Positions 26,474 through 35,777 of a stretch of DNA of 64,000 nt are shown in pieces. Numbering within the stretch: the first letter of the stretch is position 1; the number at the start of each line of letters is the position of its first letter. This DNA comes from Mucilaginibacter sp. (GTDB taxonomy: Bacteria > Bacteroidota > Bacteroidia > Sphingobacteriales > Sphingobacteriaceae), in NCBI RefSeq assembly GCF_028288225.1, contig NZ_JAQBOC010000088.1, forward strand, positions 158,635 to 222,634, written 5' to 3'. Position numbers and translations under genes: made by a program. The notes below the pieces were generated by a model, which saw only the letters and a list, made by a program, of their open reading frames with translations, had not been told where the DNA came from and did no database searches.

Positions 26474-28459
26474 ATGCTGATAATCAAACGCGCTCTATTT
26501 TTTATATTTTTGCTGATTTCGGCAAATACGCTGGCGAAAAACATCATCACCATAACTTCTCCTGATAAACAGATAAAATTCTGGCTAAGTGCAGATAATA
26601 ACGGATTGTACTATAAAGTAGCGTATAAAGGCACTCTGATGATGGATAACTCCCGCCTTAATATCAGTTTTAAAGAAGGTGGCTTATTTAATCATAATTT
26701 GTTTGTAGCAGTAGCTAAACCTGAAAGATTGACTGAAGATTACGAACTGGTAACCGGCAAAGCAAGTAAGGTCCACAGTGAATGTAACAGGGTGGTGGTC
26801 CCGGTAACGGAGCAATCCGGCGACAAAAGAACCCTGAATGTTGAAGTTAGGGTATTTAATGATGGTGTTGCTTTCAGATATGTCATCCCAAAACAAAGTG
26901 GATGGCCGGCAAGCGTAAATGTTACCGATGAGATCAATACTTTTAACCTAACCCAAAATCCCAGAGTTACCACGCTGCTCCGCGAAAACTACACTACATC
27001 GCACGAAGGCATCTACACCAAAGCCTCACTGAATGATTTAAAAGCTGATACATTGATGGATCTGCCTGCCTTGTTCGAATTTCCTAAAGGGCTTTACATG
27101 GCAATTACCGAAGCCGCACTTCGGGATTATGCGGGTATGTACCTGATGAAACATAATGGTGTTTTGGAAAGCCGCCTCTCCCCTCTGCCCCATCAAACGG
27201 ATATAAAAGTAAAAGCTACCTTGCCGCACAACAGCCCATGGCGGGTAATGATGATAAGCGACAGGCCGGGAGCTTTCATTGAATCAAACATCCTCACCAA
27301 TTTGAATGAGCCTTGTAAAATAAAAGATTTGTCGTGGTTAAAGCCCGGTAAAACAACTTTCCCCTGGTGGAACGGAAATGCTATTCCGGATACCAGCTTT
27401 GCACCTGGAAACAACTACGAAACCAATATGTATTACGTCAATTTCTGCGCCAAATACGGTATTGAATATCATTCGGTTGTTGAATATGGATTGCATGAGT
27501 GGTATGTAAATGATGGCGCCGGTTTTCAGCCCGGGCCGCATGCCGATCCTTCAAAAGCCGTTCCTGGTTTGGATATGAAGCAATTGTGTGATTCGGCTGC
27601 TAAAAAAGGCGTAGGCATCCGGGTGTGGGTGCATTTTTATGCATTATACCCTAAGCTGGATGAAACATTTGCCCAATACGAAAAATGGGGCATAAAAGGC
27701 TTGATGTGCGATTTTATGGACCGCGACGACCAGGAAATGGTAAACATGCAGGAAGAGATCTTACAAAAAGCTGCACAGCACCACCTGCACATTCAATTTC
27801 ACGGGGCTTATAAGCCAACCGGCACCAGCCGCACTTACCCTAATGAGTTTAACCGCGAAGGGACATTAAATTATGAGAATGATAAATGGAATGATATTGT
27901 AACACCCGATGCGGATATCAATATCCCCTTTACCCGCATGCTGGCCGGCTCAACCGATTACCATTTGGGAGGATTCAGGGCCGCATCGCCACAGCAGTTT
28001 AAGGTGCATTATACCCGCCCTTTTGTACTGGGCACCCGCTGCCATATGCTGGCCATGTACGTAGTTTTGGAAAATAATTTGGGAATGGTATGTGATAACC
28101 CGGAAGCTTATATTAATCAGCCCGGATTTAAATTTGTACAGCAGGTACCCACCACCTGGGATGAAACCCGGGTTATAGATGCAAAACCTGGTGAGTACGT
28201 AGCCATTGCCCGCAGAAAAGGCAACGACTGGTATATTGGCGCCATAACAAATCATGAAACCCGCACCATAACCCACGCATTAAATTTTTTACCCGAAGGC
28301 CAGTATACAGCGGAAATTTATAGCGATGCTCCTACAAATGATCCTGATTTAAACCACCTGGTAAAAGTTGTAAAGCAGGTTAATAAAAGCACGGTGATGG
28401 ATATGCTCTTAGCATCGGGTGGCGGGCAGGTGATGCATTTGTATCCGTTGAAGAGGTAA
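26474..28459 (+). CDS. Glycoside hydrolase family 97 (alpha-glycosidase)
   Basis: About 661 residues from the ATG at 26474, which begins the signal peptide MLIIKRALFFIFLLISANTL. Upstream codons in the same frame derive from a hairpin repeat. Domain order: N-terminal GH97 beta domain, TIM barrel starting near FPWWNGNAIPDTSFAPGNNY, then a C-terminal beta domain. The segment GIKGLMCDFMDRDDQEMV carries an Asp at the position used as nucleophile by retaining GH97 alpha-galactosidases, so retaining alpha-galactosidase is more likely than SusB-type inverting alpha-glucosidase. It is periplasmic. No SusC/SusD pair is nearby. Confidence 0.9.
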   Translation: MLIIKRALFFIFLLISANTLAKNIITITSPDKQIKFWLSADNNGLYYKVAYKGTLMMDNSRLNISFKEGGLFNHNLFVAVAKPERLTEDYELVTGKASKVHSECNRVVVPVTEQSGDKRTLNVEVRVFNDGVAFRYVIPKQSGWPASVNVTDEINTFNLTQNPRVTTLLRENYTTSHEGIYTKASLNDLKADTLMDLPALFEFPKGLYMAITEAALRDYAGMYLMKHNGVLESRLSPLPHQTDIKVKATLPHNSPWRVMMISDRPGAFIESNILTNLNEPCKIKDLSWLKPGKTTFPWWNGNAIPDTSFAPGNNYETNMYYVNFCAKYGIEYHSVVEYGLHEWYVNDGAGFQPGPHADPSKAVPGLDMKQLCDSAAKKGVGIRVWVHFYALYPKLDETFAQYEKWGIKGLMCDFMDRDDQEMVNMQEEILQKAAQHHLHIQFHGAYKPTGTSRTYPNEFNREGTLNYENDKWNDIVTPDADINIPFTRMLAGSTDYHLGGFRAASPQQFKVHYTRPFVLGTRCHMLAMYVVLENNLGMVCDNPEAYINQPGFKFVQQVPTTWDETRVIDAKPGEYVAIARRKGNDWYIGAITNHETRTITHALNFLPEGQYTAEIYSDAPTNDPDLNHLVKVVKQVNKSTVMDMLLASGGGQVMHLYPLKR

Positions 28460-28468
28460 TAAACAAGC

Positions 28469-28623
28469 CGTCATTGCCAGGAACGAAGCAAACTTTGAGC
28501 TGTTCAGATCAGGAAGTATTATGCCATGTGGTGAGCAAAAATGCAAATAAGCTTTAAGGCACCAACAAGATAAAGGTCCATGAATGTCCTGTGCAGATTG
28601 CTTCGTTCCTCGCAAGGACGACA
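28469..28623. repeat. Hairpin repeat of the GTCATTGCGAGGAACGAAGC family
   Basis: Left end CGTCATTGCCAGGAACGAAGC, right end GCTTCGTTCCTCGCAAGGACG, with about 110 bases between. It lies between the convergent GH97 and PspC genes. A period-7 stretch (ATCCGAG, ATCGAAC, ATCCGAA) follows at 28631-28662. Confidence 0.75.
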
Positions 28624-28630
28624 GTTTAAA

Positions 28631-28662
28631 TCCGAGATCGAACATCCGAATTCCAAAATCCC
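28631..28662. repeat. Degenerate period-7 repeat beside the PspC gene
   Basis: ATCCGAG, ATCGAAC, ATCCGAA, TTCCAAA and ATCCCTT follow in register and end at the stop codon of the PspC gene. Confidence 0.5.
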
Positions 28663-28884
28663 TTACAGATCCGTAACCCTCGTATGCACCCTTTTTACAA
28701 ATTTGCGGATATCAAGTACTATGCCGGCGAATATGTAGAATATAAGCGGGAAGCCAACGGCCAGGAAAGATGAGTATATAAAAAACAGCCTGATCTTACC
28801 TATGGAAACATTAAATTTTTCGCCCAGATAAGTACAAACCCCGAAAGAGTATCGTTCAAAAAAAGTAAGGATCCTTTGCAACAT
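28663..28884 (-). CDS. PspC-domain membrane protein
   Basis: A 73-residue protein. The N-terminus has the PspC signature FGVCTYLGEKFNVSIGKIRL, followed by one hydrophobic segment (LFFIYSSFLAVGFPLIFYIF) and a basic tail. PspC proteins sit in the inner membrane and in enterobacteria take part in the phage-shock response; here no pspA is near. The gene starts one base after the DUF2851 stop codon, so both are on one transcript. Confidence 0.85.
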   Translation of the reverse strand: MLQRILTFFERYSFGVCTYLGEKFNVSIGKIRLFFIYSSFLAVGFPLIFYIFAGIVLDIRKFVKRVHTRVTDL

Positions 28885-28885
28885 A

Positions 28886-30172
28886 TCAGCCCAGTTTTAA
28901 TATTTTATTACCAACGCCGCATTGCAGGCATTTCTTATAATTACAATAATTATTTTTTAGCTCAAGCAATGCCTGCGATTCAAAAGCGGTATCTATTTTC
29001 ACACCTAAGTTAGCAAAATCTGTTATAATTTTATTGTTTTCATTGGGTAAATGCTCCAATAACTTTAAACAGCGGCTAATATAATGCTGAACCTGGTTAT
29101 GCCTACCATAGCTAAACAAAAATAGCGCCAAAGTATTTAGCAGCAATATATCAATTGATGCAGATCCCATATTTTTTGCCGAAGGGGCAGACTCCACATC
29201 AAAACGGTAATGATTTTCCCAGTATGAATTAACCTTTATCTCTGAAAACAAATTCCGCAATGCCTTTACATCCTTTATTTCCAGCACCTTTGAGAATAAA
29301 TGATTGGCGTGTACAATTAACGCAGCAAACTGTGCCAGCCTTATTGTCGGGAAGTTTTGAGGGCGAAGTCGCATAAACTTCCATAAATAGTTTTCAATGG
29401 GTGTTAGCTTATACTTTTTTTGAAGGAATTCATATTCACTTTTAAGCTTTGCAGGATATCCATCTTTAAAATCCCCGGCTAAAAACCCCGCTTGTCCAAA
29501 TATCAGGGCCTCTATTAGTAGAGGATTGTTTTTATGCTTTGCCAGGGTTATTTGCGGTAATGATTTTGCCAGCAGTTCAAAAGGCAGGGCATTGGTTTTA
29601 AACCCGAAGTTTGCCGCCAAAAACTGGTAAAAAGTTTCTTCCCAATCGCCCCGGTTAAGGTTAAGCGCATCAATTACCGCTGCCGACCGTTTCTCCAATC
29701 GTTCAACCAATACACGGGCAAGCCAATTGTGCAGGGTAAGTCCGTCTACCGAGCCAATATTTGCCTCGCAGGGAATAATAGTTTGGTTCCCGAAAACCAG
29801 GTTATGATAACGATTGTAAAGATCGTCAGGAATGCGGCTGTGCAATTCAAGGGTTGGTACACGGCGGCCATTTGGTAAAATCAACGGCTTATCATCCTTA
29901 TAAACTACGTGCAGTATTACATTGCTATATGAATCATCGGTTGTATGCCCGTGTTTTTGCCAGTCGGATGATGATATATGAACCTCTACGTTCCCGGCCC
30001 AAACCGTATCCCCAACCCTGATCCTGGCATTTTGAAAATCGGGTCCCGAGTCTGAATTATGCATCCCCGCCGAAAAGATCTCCAGTTCTTCGTTATCGGT
30101 TGTCTGTAAGCCGATACGCTCAAAAAGCCTGAACTTCCATACGTAATGCAAAAAGTCTTCGGGGAAAAGCAT
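28886..30172 (-). CDS. DUF2851 family protein
   Basis: A 428-residue soluble protein found throughout Bacteroidota. The DUF2851 opening is clear: LFPEDFLHYVWKFRLFERIG, then FSAGMHNSDSGPDFQNARI, WAGNVEVHISSSDWQKHGHT and NVILHVVYKDD. The Asp/Glu/His-rich N-terminal half hints at a nuclease-like metal site, but this is inference and no activity is known. Cysteines near the C-terminus (CNYKKCLQCGVGNK) may bind a metal. It is upstream of the PspC gene by one base. Confidence 0.85.
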   Translation of the reverse strand: MLFPEDFLHYVWKFRLFERIGLQTTDNEELEIFSAGMHNSDSGPDFQNARIRVGDTVWAGNVEVHISSSDWQKHGHTTDDSYSNVILHVVYKDDKPLILPNGRRVPTLELHSRIPDDLYNRYHNLVFGNQTIIPCEANIGSVDGLTLHNWLARVLVERLEKRSAAVIDALNLNRGDWEETFYQFLAANFGFKTNALPFELLAKSLPQITLAKHKNNPLLIEALIFGQAGFLAGDFKDGYPAKLKSEYEFLQKKYKLTPIENYLWKFMRLRPQNFPTIRLAQFAALIVHANHLFSKVLEIKDVKALRNLFSEIKVNSYWENHYRFDVESAPSAKNMGSASIDILLLNTLALFLFSYGRHNQVQHYISRCLKLLEHLPNENNKIITDFANLGVKIDTAFESQALLELKNNYCNYKKCLQCGVGNKILKLG

Positions 30173-30179
30173 TTTGTTA

Positions 30180-30327
30180 GTTGATTGGGTTGATTAGGTT
30201 GAGTGAGTTGATTAAGTTATCAGTGTGATCTGTAAGTTTCACTTCCCAAATTAAGAAAGTTGCCTCTAATATAAAGTTTTATTCATCATTACTTAACCTA
30301 ATCAACTCACTCAACCCAATCAACTTA
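30180..30327. repeat. Period-9 repeat array with opposed arms (TTGATTNGG)
   Basis: The left arm has TTGATTGGG, TTGATTAGG, TTGAGTGAG and TTGATTAAG. The right arm (30285-30327) is the complement with the same nine-base register. About 60 bases separate them. It fills the gap between DUF2851 and the oxidoreductase gene and encodes the last two codons and stop of the latter. Confidence 0.8.
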
Positions 30328-31432
30328 TCCTCTCCCACTTACCTGAATCCAAACTCTTATATATGGCATCTACAACCTTCATATCCTTTAAGCCTTCTTC
30401 GCCTGGTACGCGACTGGGTTTGTTAAGGGTTACGCATTTGGCAAAATCATCCATTTGGGCCGCCTGCTGTATAATTTGAGGATATTTCATTGGGTTTCCG
30501 TTCACGCTGCCCTCTATGCCGCCATATCCAAAAGCCGGACCGAGCTCAAAATTACCCTGCTCAGCCTCAACTTTAAGGTAGCTCCAGTCATTATTATAGC
30601 TCGACTTTCCGGTGGTTTTAAGTCCGCCGGGAAACTCAAGCTCCCAAAATACGGTTTCATCAACCTCTTTAAAAAAATCAGGGCGTAACTTCTGCTGTGT
30701 TGCTTTAACTGCCACGGGCTCCTGCCCCAGTGTATATCGGGTACCCTGGATACTGTAAATACCCATATCCATTAGTCCACCGCCACCAGCCAGTGCTTTT
30801 TTTAAACGCCATGCGTTAGGATCGCCATTATAAGTAAAGCCATTACCGGTATCAATATGTTTTATATTGCCCAATATGTGCTGCTGGCCCAATCGCATTA
30901 TCTCCACGTTATGTGGCTCAAAATGCAAACGATAACCAATAGAAAGCAGCCTGTTTGCTTTTTTACAAGCCGCAATCATATCTTCACAATCTTTGGCGTT
31001 AAGTGCCATCGGCTTTTCGCAAATTACATGTTTGCCCGCCTGTGCTGCTTTTATTGTATATTCCTTATGCATTGACACAGGGAGCACTACATACACAATA
31101 TCAATATCAGGGTTATTGGCTATTTCGTGAAAATTTTGATAGTTGTATATGTTTTTTTGAGGGATGTTATATTTCTTCGCCCAATCAACCGCCTTTGCCG
31201 GCGTACCGGTTACAATACCGGCAAGGTAGCAATCCTTAGTGTGCTGCAGGGCGGGGGCAAGCTGTCCGCCCGAGTATGATCCTAATCCTACTAAAGCAAT
31301 GCCTAATTTCTTTTTTGCTTTGCCTGTTGCTAAAACAAATGATGATAAAGCCGGCCCTAAGGCCAGTGCCCCGATTCCTAATGAACCTGTACGGATAAAA
31401 CTGCGACGCGAAAATTTATTTGATGATGCCAT
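30320..31432 (-). CDS. Gfo/Idh/MocA family oxidoreductase with Tat signal
   Basis: A 370-residue protein. The N-terminus carries a twin-arginine signal SRRSFIRTGSLGIGALALGP, so it is exported folded with its cofactor. The Rossmann motif is LGIALVGLGSYSGGQ, and the family motif EKPMALNAKDCEDMI follows, with a catalytic-type Lys in CEKPMA. Such enzymes oxidise or reduce sugars or work as glycosidases with NAD; the substrate is unknown. The final residues and TGA stop are encoded by the neighbouring period-9 repeat. Confidence 0.9.
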   Translation of the reverse strand: MASSNKFSRRSFIRTGSLGIGALALGPALSSFVLATGKAKKKLGIALVGLGSYSGGQLAPALQHTKDCYLAGIVTGTPAKAVDWAKKYNIPQKNIYNYQNFHEIANNPDIDIVYVVLPVSMHKEYTIKAAQAGKHVICEKPMALNAKDCEDMIAACKKANRLLSIGYRLHFEPHNVEIMRLGQQHILGNIKHIDTGNGFTYNGDPNAWRLKKALAGGGGLMDMGIYSIQGTRYTLGQEPVAVKATQQKLRPDFFKEVDETVFWELEFPGGLKTTGKSSYNNDWSYLKVEAEQGNFELGPAFGYGGIEGSVNGNPMKYPQIIQQAAQMDDFAKCVTLNKPSRVPGEEGLKDMKVVDAIYKSLDSGKWERIS

Positions 31433-31777
31433 AGCCTGAAAATAAAATCAATATAAAAGTAATATAAAACAGCATTTAAAGCTACAAAAAATAGCAAAAG
31501 CTAAACATCTATTGTTGCTGTTCCATTTTGCTTGATAATTAAATGCTGGTTTATAACAGATCATTCATTGCCAATATCATTGATCTTTTATTCCTTTAAT
31601 ATCGCTGCTATTAGCGCCATGAAGCCCGGCATATCACATAAAATTTGATTGATGCCCCAGAACCTATAAAAGATCAAATCATTACATAAAAATAGTGATT
31701 TTTTTGCCTGGGTTAATATCTTTCAAATAATTATATAAAAATGCATTGCAGGTGATGCATAGCCTCTATAACCATAC

Positions 31778-31797
31778 AAAAAGGTCTATGAAGACCT
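31778..31797 (-). terminator. Rho-independent terminator after the second HAD gene
   Basis: On the minus strand: stem AGGTCT, loop TCAT, stem AGACCT, then TTTTTG. It lies 50 bases after the HAD stop. A second small palindrome ATGCAT...ATGCAT is at 31741-31760. The rest of the 413-base gap 31433-31845 is AT-rich with no visible gene. Confidence 0.75.
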
Positions 31798-31845
31798 GCA
31801 GGCAGGGATTCAAATGCACAGCGTCTTTACAAAAAACGGATTGGA

Positions 31846-32490
31846 TTACAACAATTCTGTAAGCTCACTAAAATTGCTAATGGTAGCTATTTGTCCATTT
31901 TCAACAATGCCAAAACCGTAATTAGCAAAAATAAACGGAACGCCGGCTTTGGTGGCCGAGTCATAGTCGCCCATAGTATCGCCTATGTAAACCGGGGCTT
32001 TAAGGTTATGATCAGTTACAATATCCTTAATATTTTCGGCTTTAGGGTTTCCTTTGGTGCCGTAACATTGATGCCCCATAAAATAATGCTCCATCTCGCT
32101 TATTTTAAAAAACACCTCTATATAACCGCTTTGGCAATTGCTTACAATAAATAGCTTGTATTTACCGGCAAGGTAACTTAGCGTTTCGTCAAGGTTAGGG
32201 TAAAGCTCACCGCCTTTTTCGTGCAAAATCTCAAGTTCATGCTTTCCGCAAAGCGCCTGGACTTCGGCACGTTGTTCTGTACTAAGATTAGGGAACAATT
32301 TATCAAATATGGAATCGTAGGTCATCCCTGTTATGGAACGAACCTTCTCCTGGGTCATCAACTCAGTAATATAATCAACACCGTTTACCGCGGCCTGCCA
32401 GGCCTGGGCAACATTGCCGGTGCTATCCCAAAGGGTGCCGTCAAGATCAAAAATTATACCGTCGAATTGATTTTTTAATGAGGAGTTCAT
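31846..32490 (-). CDS. HAD family hydrolase, paralogue of the 3.4 kb gene
   Basis: A 214-residue HAD phosphatase. Motif I is FDLDGTLWDST, motif II the Ser in FIVSNC, motif IV GDTMGDYDSA. Wording and length closely follow the protein at 3380-4012, so the two are duplicates within one subfamily. Small-molecule phosphatase is the likely role; substrate unknown. A terminator follows. Confidence 0.87.
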   Translation of the reverse strand: MNSSLKNQFDGIIFDLDGTLWDSTGNVAQAWQAAVNGVDYITELMTQEKVRSITGMTYDSIFDKLFPNLSTEQRAEVQALCGKHELEILHEKGGELYPNLDETLSYLAGKYKLFIVSNCQSGYIEVFFKISEMEHYFMGHQCYGTKGNPKAENIKDIVTDHNLKAPVYIGDTMGDYDSATKAGVPFIFANYGFGIVENGQIATISNFSELTELL

Positions 32491-32593
32491 GCTTAGTAAT
32501 TAAGCGGCAAAAATAACACGATTTTGGAATTTAAGGGATTTATAAGATTTTTTGTCTTTGTAATGGCAATCCTTTGATCATCGTTCAAAAAAA

Positions 32594-32902
32594 TCACCCC
32601 TGCTTTTTATATTTCCTTCCGCCAACTATAGCAATTATTACAGCTACAATGGTAATTAAAGCAAATGCAAGTGCAACAGGCATTCCCATAGCCGGATACA
32701 TCCACATCAGGGCGCCCGCAATAATTGCAAATATGCCGGGCCACATCATTACCCCGCCAATCCAGTTACAAAAGCCATCTTTATCAATAATTTCATCTTC
32801 ATTATAGCCCGAAATTAAATATGCCTGCTTTTTATATTTTATAAGGTAGCTTAAAAATATAATAATAAGCCCGGCTATGCTGAATGTTATAAACTCGCCC
32901 AT
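32594..32902 (-). CDS. DUF3784-like small membrane protein
   Basis: A 102-residue protein with three hydrophobic segments. The first (TFSIAGLIIIFLSYLIKYKK) is followed by the cytosolic stretch LISGYNEDEIIDKDGFCNWI and then MMWPGIFAIIAGALMW and a third helix. This layout fits the DUF3784 family, with unknown function. Confidence 0.65.
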   Translation of the reverse strand: MGEFITFSIAGLIIIFLSYLIKYKKQAYLISGYNEDEIIDKDGFCNWIGGVMMWPGIFAIIAGALMWMYPAMGMPVALAFALITIVAVIIAIVGGRKYKKQG

Positions 32903-33048
32903 GATGGTTGTTTTGCTATGGCAAGTTAAATAATCTATCGCAATTAGACAGCTGTTTTTACATTGTCATCCCTCCCTCACAAAACATTGATAAATACCAG
33001 CCCACCCATTAATTTCTTATTTTTACGATAAATAAAAAAGGATAGCAT

Positions 33049-34884
33049 TTGAACTCCCGTCCCCCTAAAAATGTACATACCGGGCCTTTAACCCTAAAAG
33101 ACAGACTGGCAGCACTTAACAACCTGCCGGCATTTTTTAAACTGGTATGGCAAACCAGCCCACTATTTACCATTATTAACGCGTTGCTGCGCCTGGTACG
33201 TTCGGCTATGCCCGTGGCTTTGCTGTATGTTGGCAAGCTTATTATTGATAACGTTATTATACTTAGTCATCAGCATGGGGCAAGCACCAATCATTTATGG
33301 CAATTGGTAGGGCTTGAATTTGCGCTGGCCATTTTAACAGATGGCCTTAGCCGTGCTATTATTTTGGTTGATGCCCTGCTTGGCGATCTTTTCAGCAACC
33401 ATACCTCGGTAAAAATAATGGAGCATGCGGCCACGCTTGATCTTGACCAGTTTGAAGACTCGGTATTTTATGATAAGCTTGAACGCGCACGTCAGCAAAC
33501 CATAGGGCGTACCATGCTGTTGTCGCAGGTAATGACACAAGTGCAGGACCTAATCACAATGGGTTTCCTGGCTGCCGGGTTAATGGCGTTTAATCCATGG
33601 CTTATAATTTTACTGCTTATCGCTATTATCCCTGCATTTTTAGGCGAATCATATTTTAACGATCAAAGCTATGCCCTTACCCGCGGCCAGACGCCCGAAC
33701 GCCGCGAGCTGGATTATATCCGCTACCTGGGTGCCAGCGATGAAACCGCTAAAGAAGTAAAGATCTTTGATCTGTCAGGTTTTATTATTGAGCGTTTCAG
33801 GCAGTTATCCGGTAAGTTTTACCTGGCTAATAAAAAACTGTCAATAAAACGTTCGCTATGGGGTACTTTTTTTGCGATGATGGGCAGCATGGGTTATTAT
33901 GCCGCTTATGTGGTTATCATTATAAAAGCAGTTGATGGCAATGTTACCATTGGTATGCTTGCTTTTCTTGCGGGATCATTCCGCCAATTGCGGAGTTTGC
34001 TCGAGGGCATTTTAAGCAGGTTTACTTCTGTGTCGCAAGGCGCCATTTACCTGCGCGATTTTTTTGAATTTTTCGACATCAAACCAAAAATAAAACCGGC
34101 AGCTAATGCCCTTCCCTTCCCAAAAACCATCCAGCTGGGTTTTGTTTTTGAAGATGTAGGTTTTAAGTATGCAAATTCTGAACGGTGGGCAAACCGCCAT
34201 TTAAGCTTTACCCTGCATCCCGGTGAAAAACTGGCCCTTGTTGGTGAAAACGGAGCCGGAAAGACCACACTGGTAAAGTTGCTTGCAAGGCTTTATGACC
34301 CAACTGAAGGCAGGATCTTGCTGGATGGTAAAGACCTTCGGGAATATAATCTTACTGATCTGCGGCTTAATGTGGGGATCATTTTCCAGGATTATTTACG
34401 TTACCAGATGACCTTTGCTCAAAATATAGCGGTTGGCAACATTAGCCAGCAAAATAACCGGCCATTAATTGAAGCGGCGGCCCGGCAAAGTTTGGCGGAT
34501 ACCCTTGCTGCAAAACTGCCCGATGCATATGACCAGCAACTGGGAAAACGGTTTGCGCAGGGTGTTGAACTTTCAGGCGGCGAATGGCAAAAGGTTGCCC
34601 TTGCACGCGCCTACATGAAGAATGCGCAACTACTAATATTAGACGAGCCAACATCTGCGCTGGATGCCCGTGCCGAATATGCTGTTTTTGAAAGATTTGC
34701 CGAGCTTACTAAAGGCCGGTCGGCCGTACTCATTTCTCACCGTTTTAGTACAGTAAGAATGGCCGACAGGATCTTAGTACTCGAAAAAGGCGAGCTCATT
34801 GAAATTGGCAGCCACCAGGAACTTATTCTAAAAAATGGCCGTTATGCCGAACTGTTTAACCTGCAAGCTATGGGTTACAGGTAA
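33049..34884 (+). CDS. ABC transporter, fused permease and ATP-binding protein (exporter type)
   Basis: A 611-residue half-transporter. About six membrane segments occupy residues 40-320, and the nucleotide-binding domain follows: Walker A GENGAGKTTLVKLL (about 400), Q-loop IIFQDYLRY, signature ELSGGEWQKVALARAY, Walker B LLILDEPTSALD, and H-loop LISHRFST. It should act as a homodimer exporting a lipid, peptide or drug. The start is a TTG at 33049, preceded by AAAAAAGGA at suitable spacing; no ATG is available before the first membrane segment. Confidence 0.88.
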   Translation: MNSRPPKNVHTGPLTLKDRLAALNNLPAFFKLVWQTSPLFTIINALLRLVRSAMPVALLYVGKLIIDNVIILSHQHGASTNHLWQLVGLEFALAILTDGLSRAIILVDALLGDLFSNHTSVKIMEHAATLDLDQFEDSVFYDKLERARQQTIGRTMLLSQVMTQVQDLITMGFLAAGLMAFNPWLIILLLIAIIPAFLGESYFNDQSYALTRGQTPERRELDYIRYLGASDETAKEVKIFDLSGFIIERFRQLSGKFYLANKKLSIKRSLWGTFFAMMGSMGYYAAYVVIIIKAVDGNVTIGMLAFLAGSFRQLRSLLEGILSRFTSVSQGAIYLRDFFEFFDIKPKIKPAANALPFPKTIQLGFVFEDVGFKYANSERWANRHLSFTLHPGEKLALVGENGAGKTTLVKLLARLYDPTEGRILLDGKDLREYNLTDLRLNVGIIFQDYLRYQMTFAQNIAVGNISQQNNRPLIEAAARQSLADTLAAKLPDAYDQQLGKRFAQGVELSGGEWQKVALARAYMKNAQLLILDEPTSALDARAEYAVFERFAELTKGRSAVLISHRFSTVRMADRILVLEKGELIEIGSHQELILKNGRYAELFNLQAMGYR

Positions 34885-35092
34885 AAACCTATAAATGGCC
34901 CTACCTATTTATCGTCTACCCGGTAAAATTGCGTAAAACTACGTATGCAAATTCCGTAATAACCCCCATTAAGTTTTATTATTCTCTGCTTAATTTTGAA
35001 TCATTGAATGCAACAAATGACTTAAATGCGCTAATTGTTCATTCTTTCCCTTATCTTTAATGATGTGGGTAATAACATACAGAGAAATTTAT

Positions 35093-35142
35093 AATTCTTA
35101 TAATAATTAAGAATTACAATTTGCCAGGTGATAAGTGGCAAA
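35093..35142. other. Two adjacent perfect hairpins in the long gap after the ABC gene
   Basis: AATTCTTA-TAATAAT-TAAGAATT (35093-35115) is followed directly by TTTGCCA-GGTGATAAG-TGGCAAA (35120-35142). The 521-base stretch 34885-35405 otherwise shows no gene I can support. The pair may end transcription or belong to a small RNA. Confidence 0.4.
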
Positions 35143-35405
35143 ATAGTTAATAAACAAACGGTTAGTTAGTTTAGTTAGGGAGCAGGCAGTTATTACGTAA
35201 ATGTAATGACTGTTTTGCTTTTATACCTATCCCATTATAGTTTAATAATAGCTTCAGCTTCACGCTATAAAAAAACCATAACATTTTATCTTTTTAAAAT
35301 ACCTGATACTAATATTATTGTTGTTGTATACGCTACCTGGCTTTATCAATTATACACCAGGCATTTCCATGCACATACAAAACCAGGTAATAAATAATAT
35401 TGATA

Positions 35406-35558
35406 TTAGTAGATAATGTGACGTGCGCCTACTATAAAGATGGTTATTAGAGGAATGGCCATGATAATAAATACGCGTGCCATTTGAATGCCATTAGCAT
35501 TTCCTTGTACAAAAACATTTTGTAAATCGTTTTTCAGGGTGTTCAATTTGTGTTCCAT
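35406..35558 (-). CDS. Small membrane protein (50 residues)
   Basis: The frame from the ATG at 35558 runs to a TAA at 35406. The first 25 residues are polar (MEHKLNTLKNDLQNVF...), then a basic flank and a hydrophobic helix ARVFIIMAIPLITIFIVGAR end the protein. The single C-terminal membrane segment, in-frame start and codon usage make it likely real. It would be tail-anchored in the inner membrane. No family is recognised. Confidence 0.6.
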   Translation of the reverse strand: MEHKLNTLKNDLQNVFVQGNANGIQMARVFIIMAIPLITIFIVGARHIIY

Positions 35559-35777
35559 GATTTGGGTTGATTTAATCTTTTAGTAATCAATTAATTTATC
35601 AGTAATATAATTTATCAAATTATGTCGTCTTGTACGGCTCGTAATTTCATAAGGTTACATGTTTGATTAAAGAAATTGAAAAAGGATTAAAAACGCTGTA
35701 AATAAATAAGGGGAAAGCATCCGTTTAAAGCGGCGCTTCCCCTACCGATATGTTATTTTTATAGTATTAAAGCTCTT

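Noticed and set aside
35206..35397. 63-codon ORF between the ABC and small membrane protein genes
   Set aside because: Odd composition, no recognisable start signal and no family; more likely chance in AT-rich DNA.
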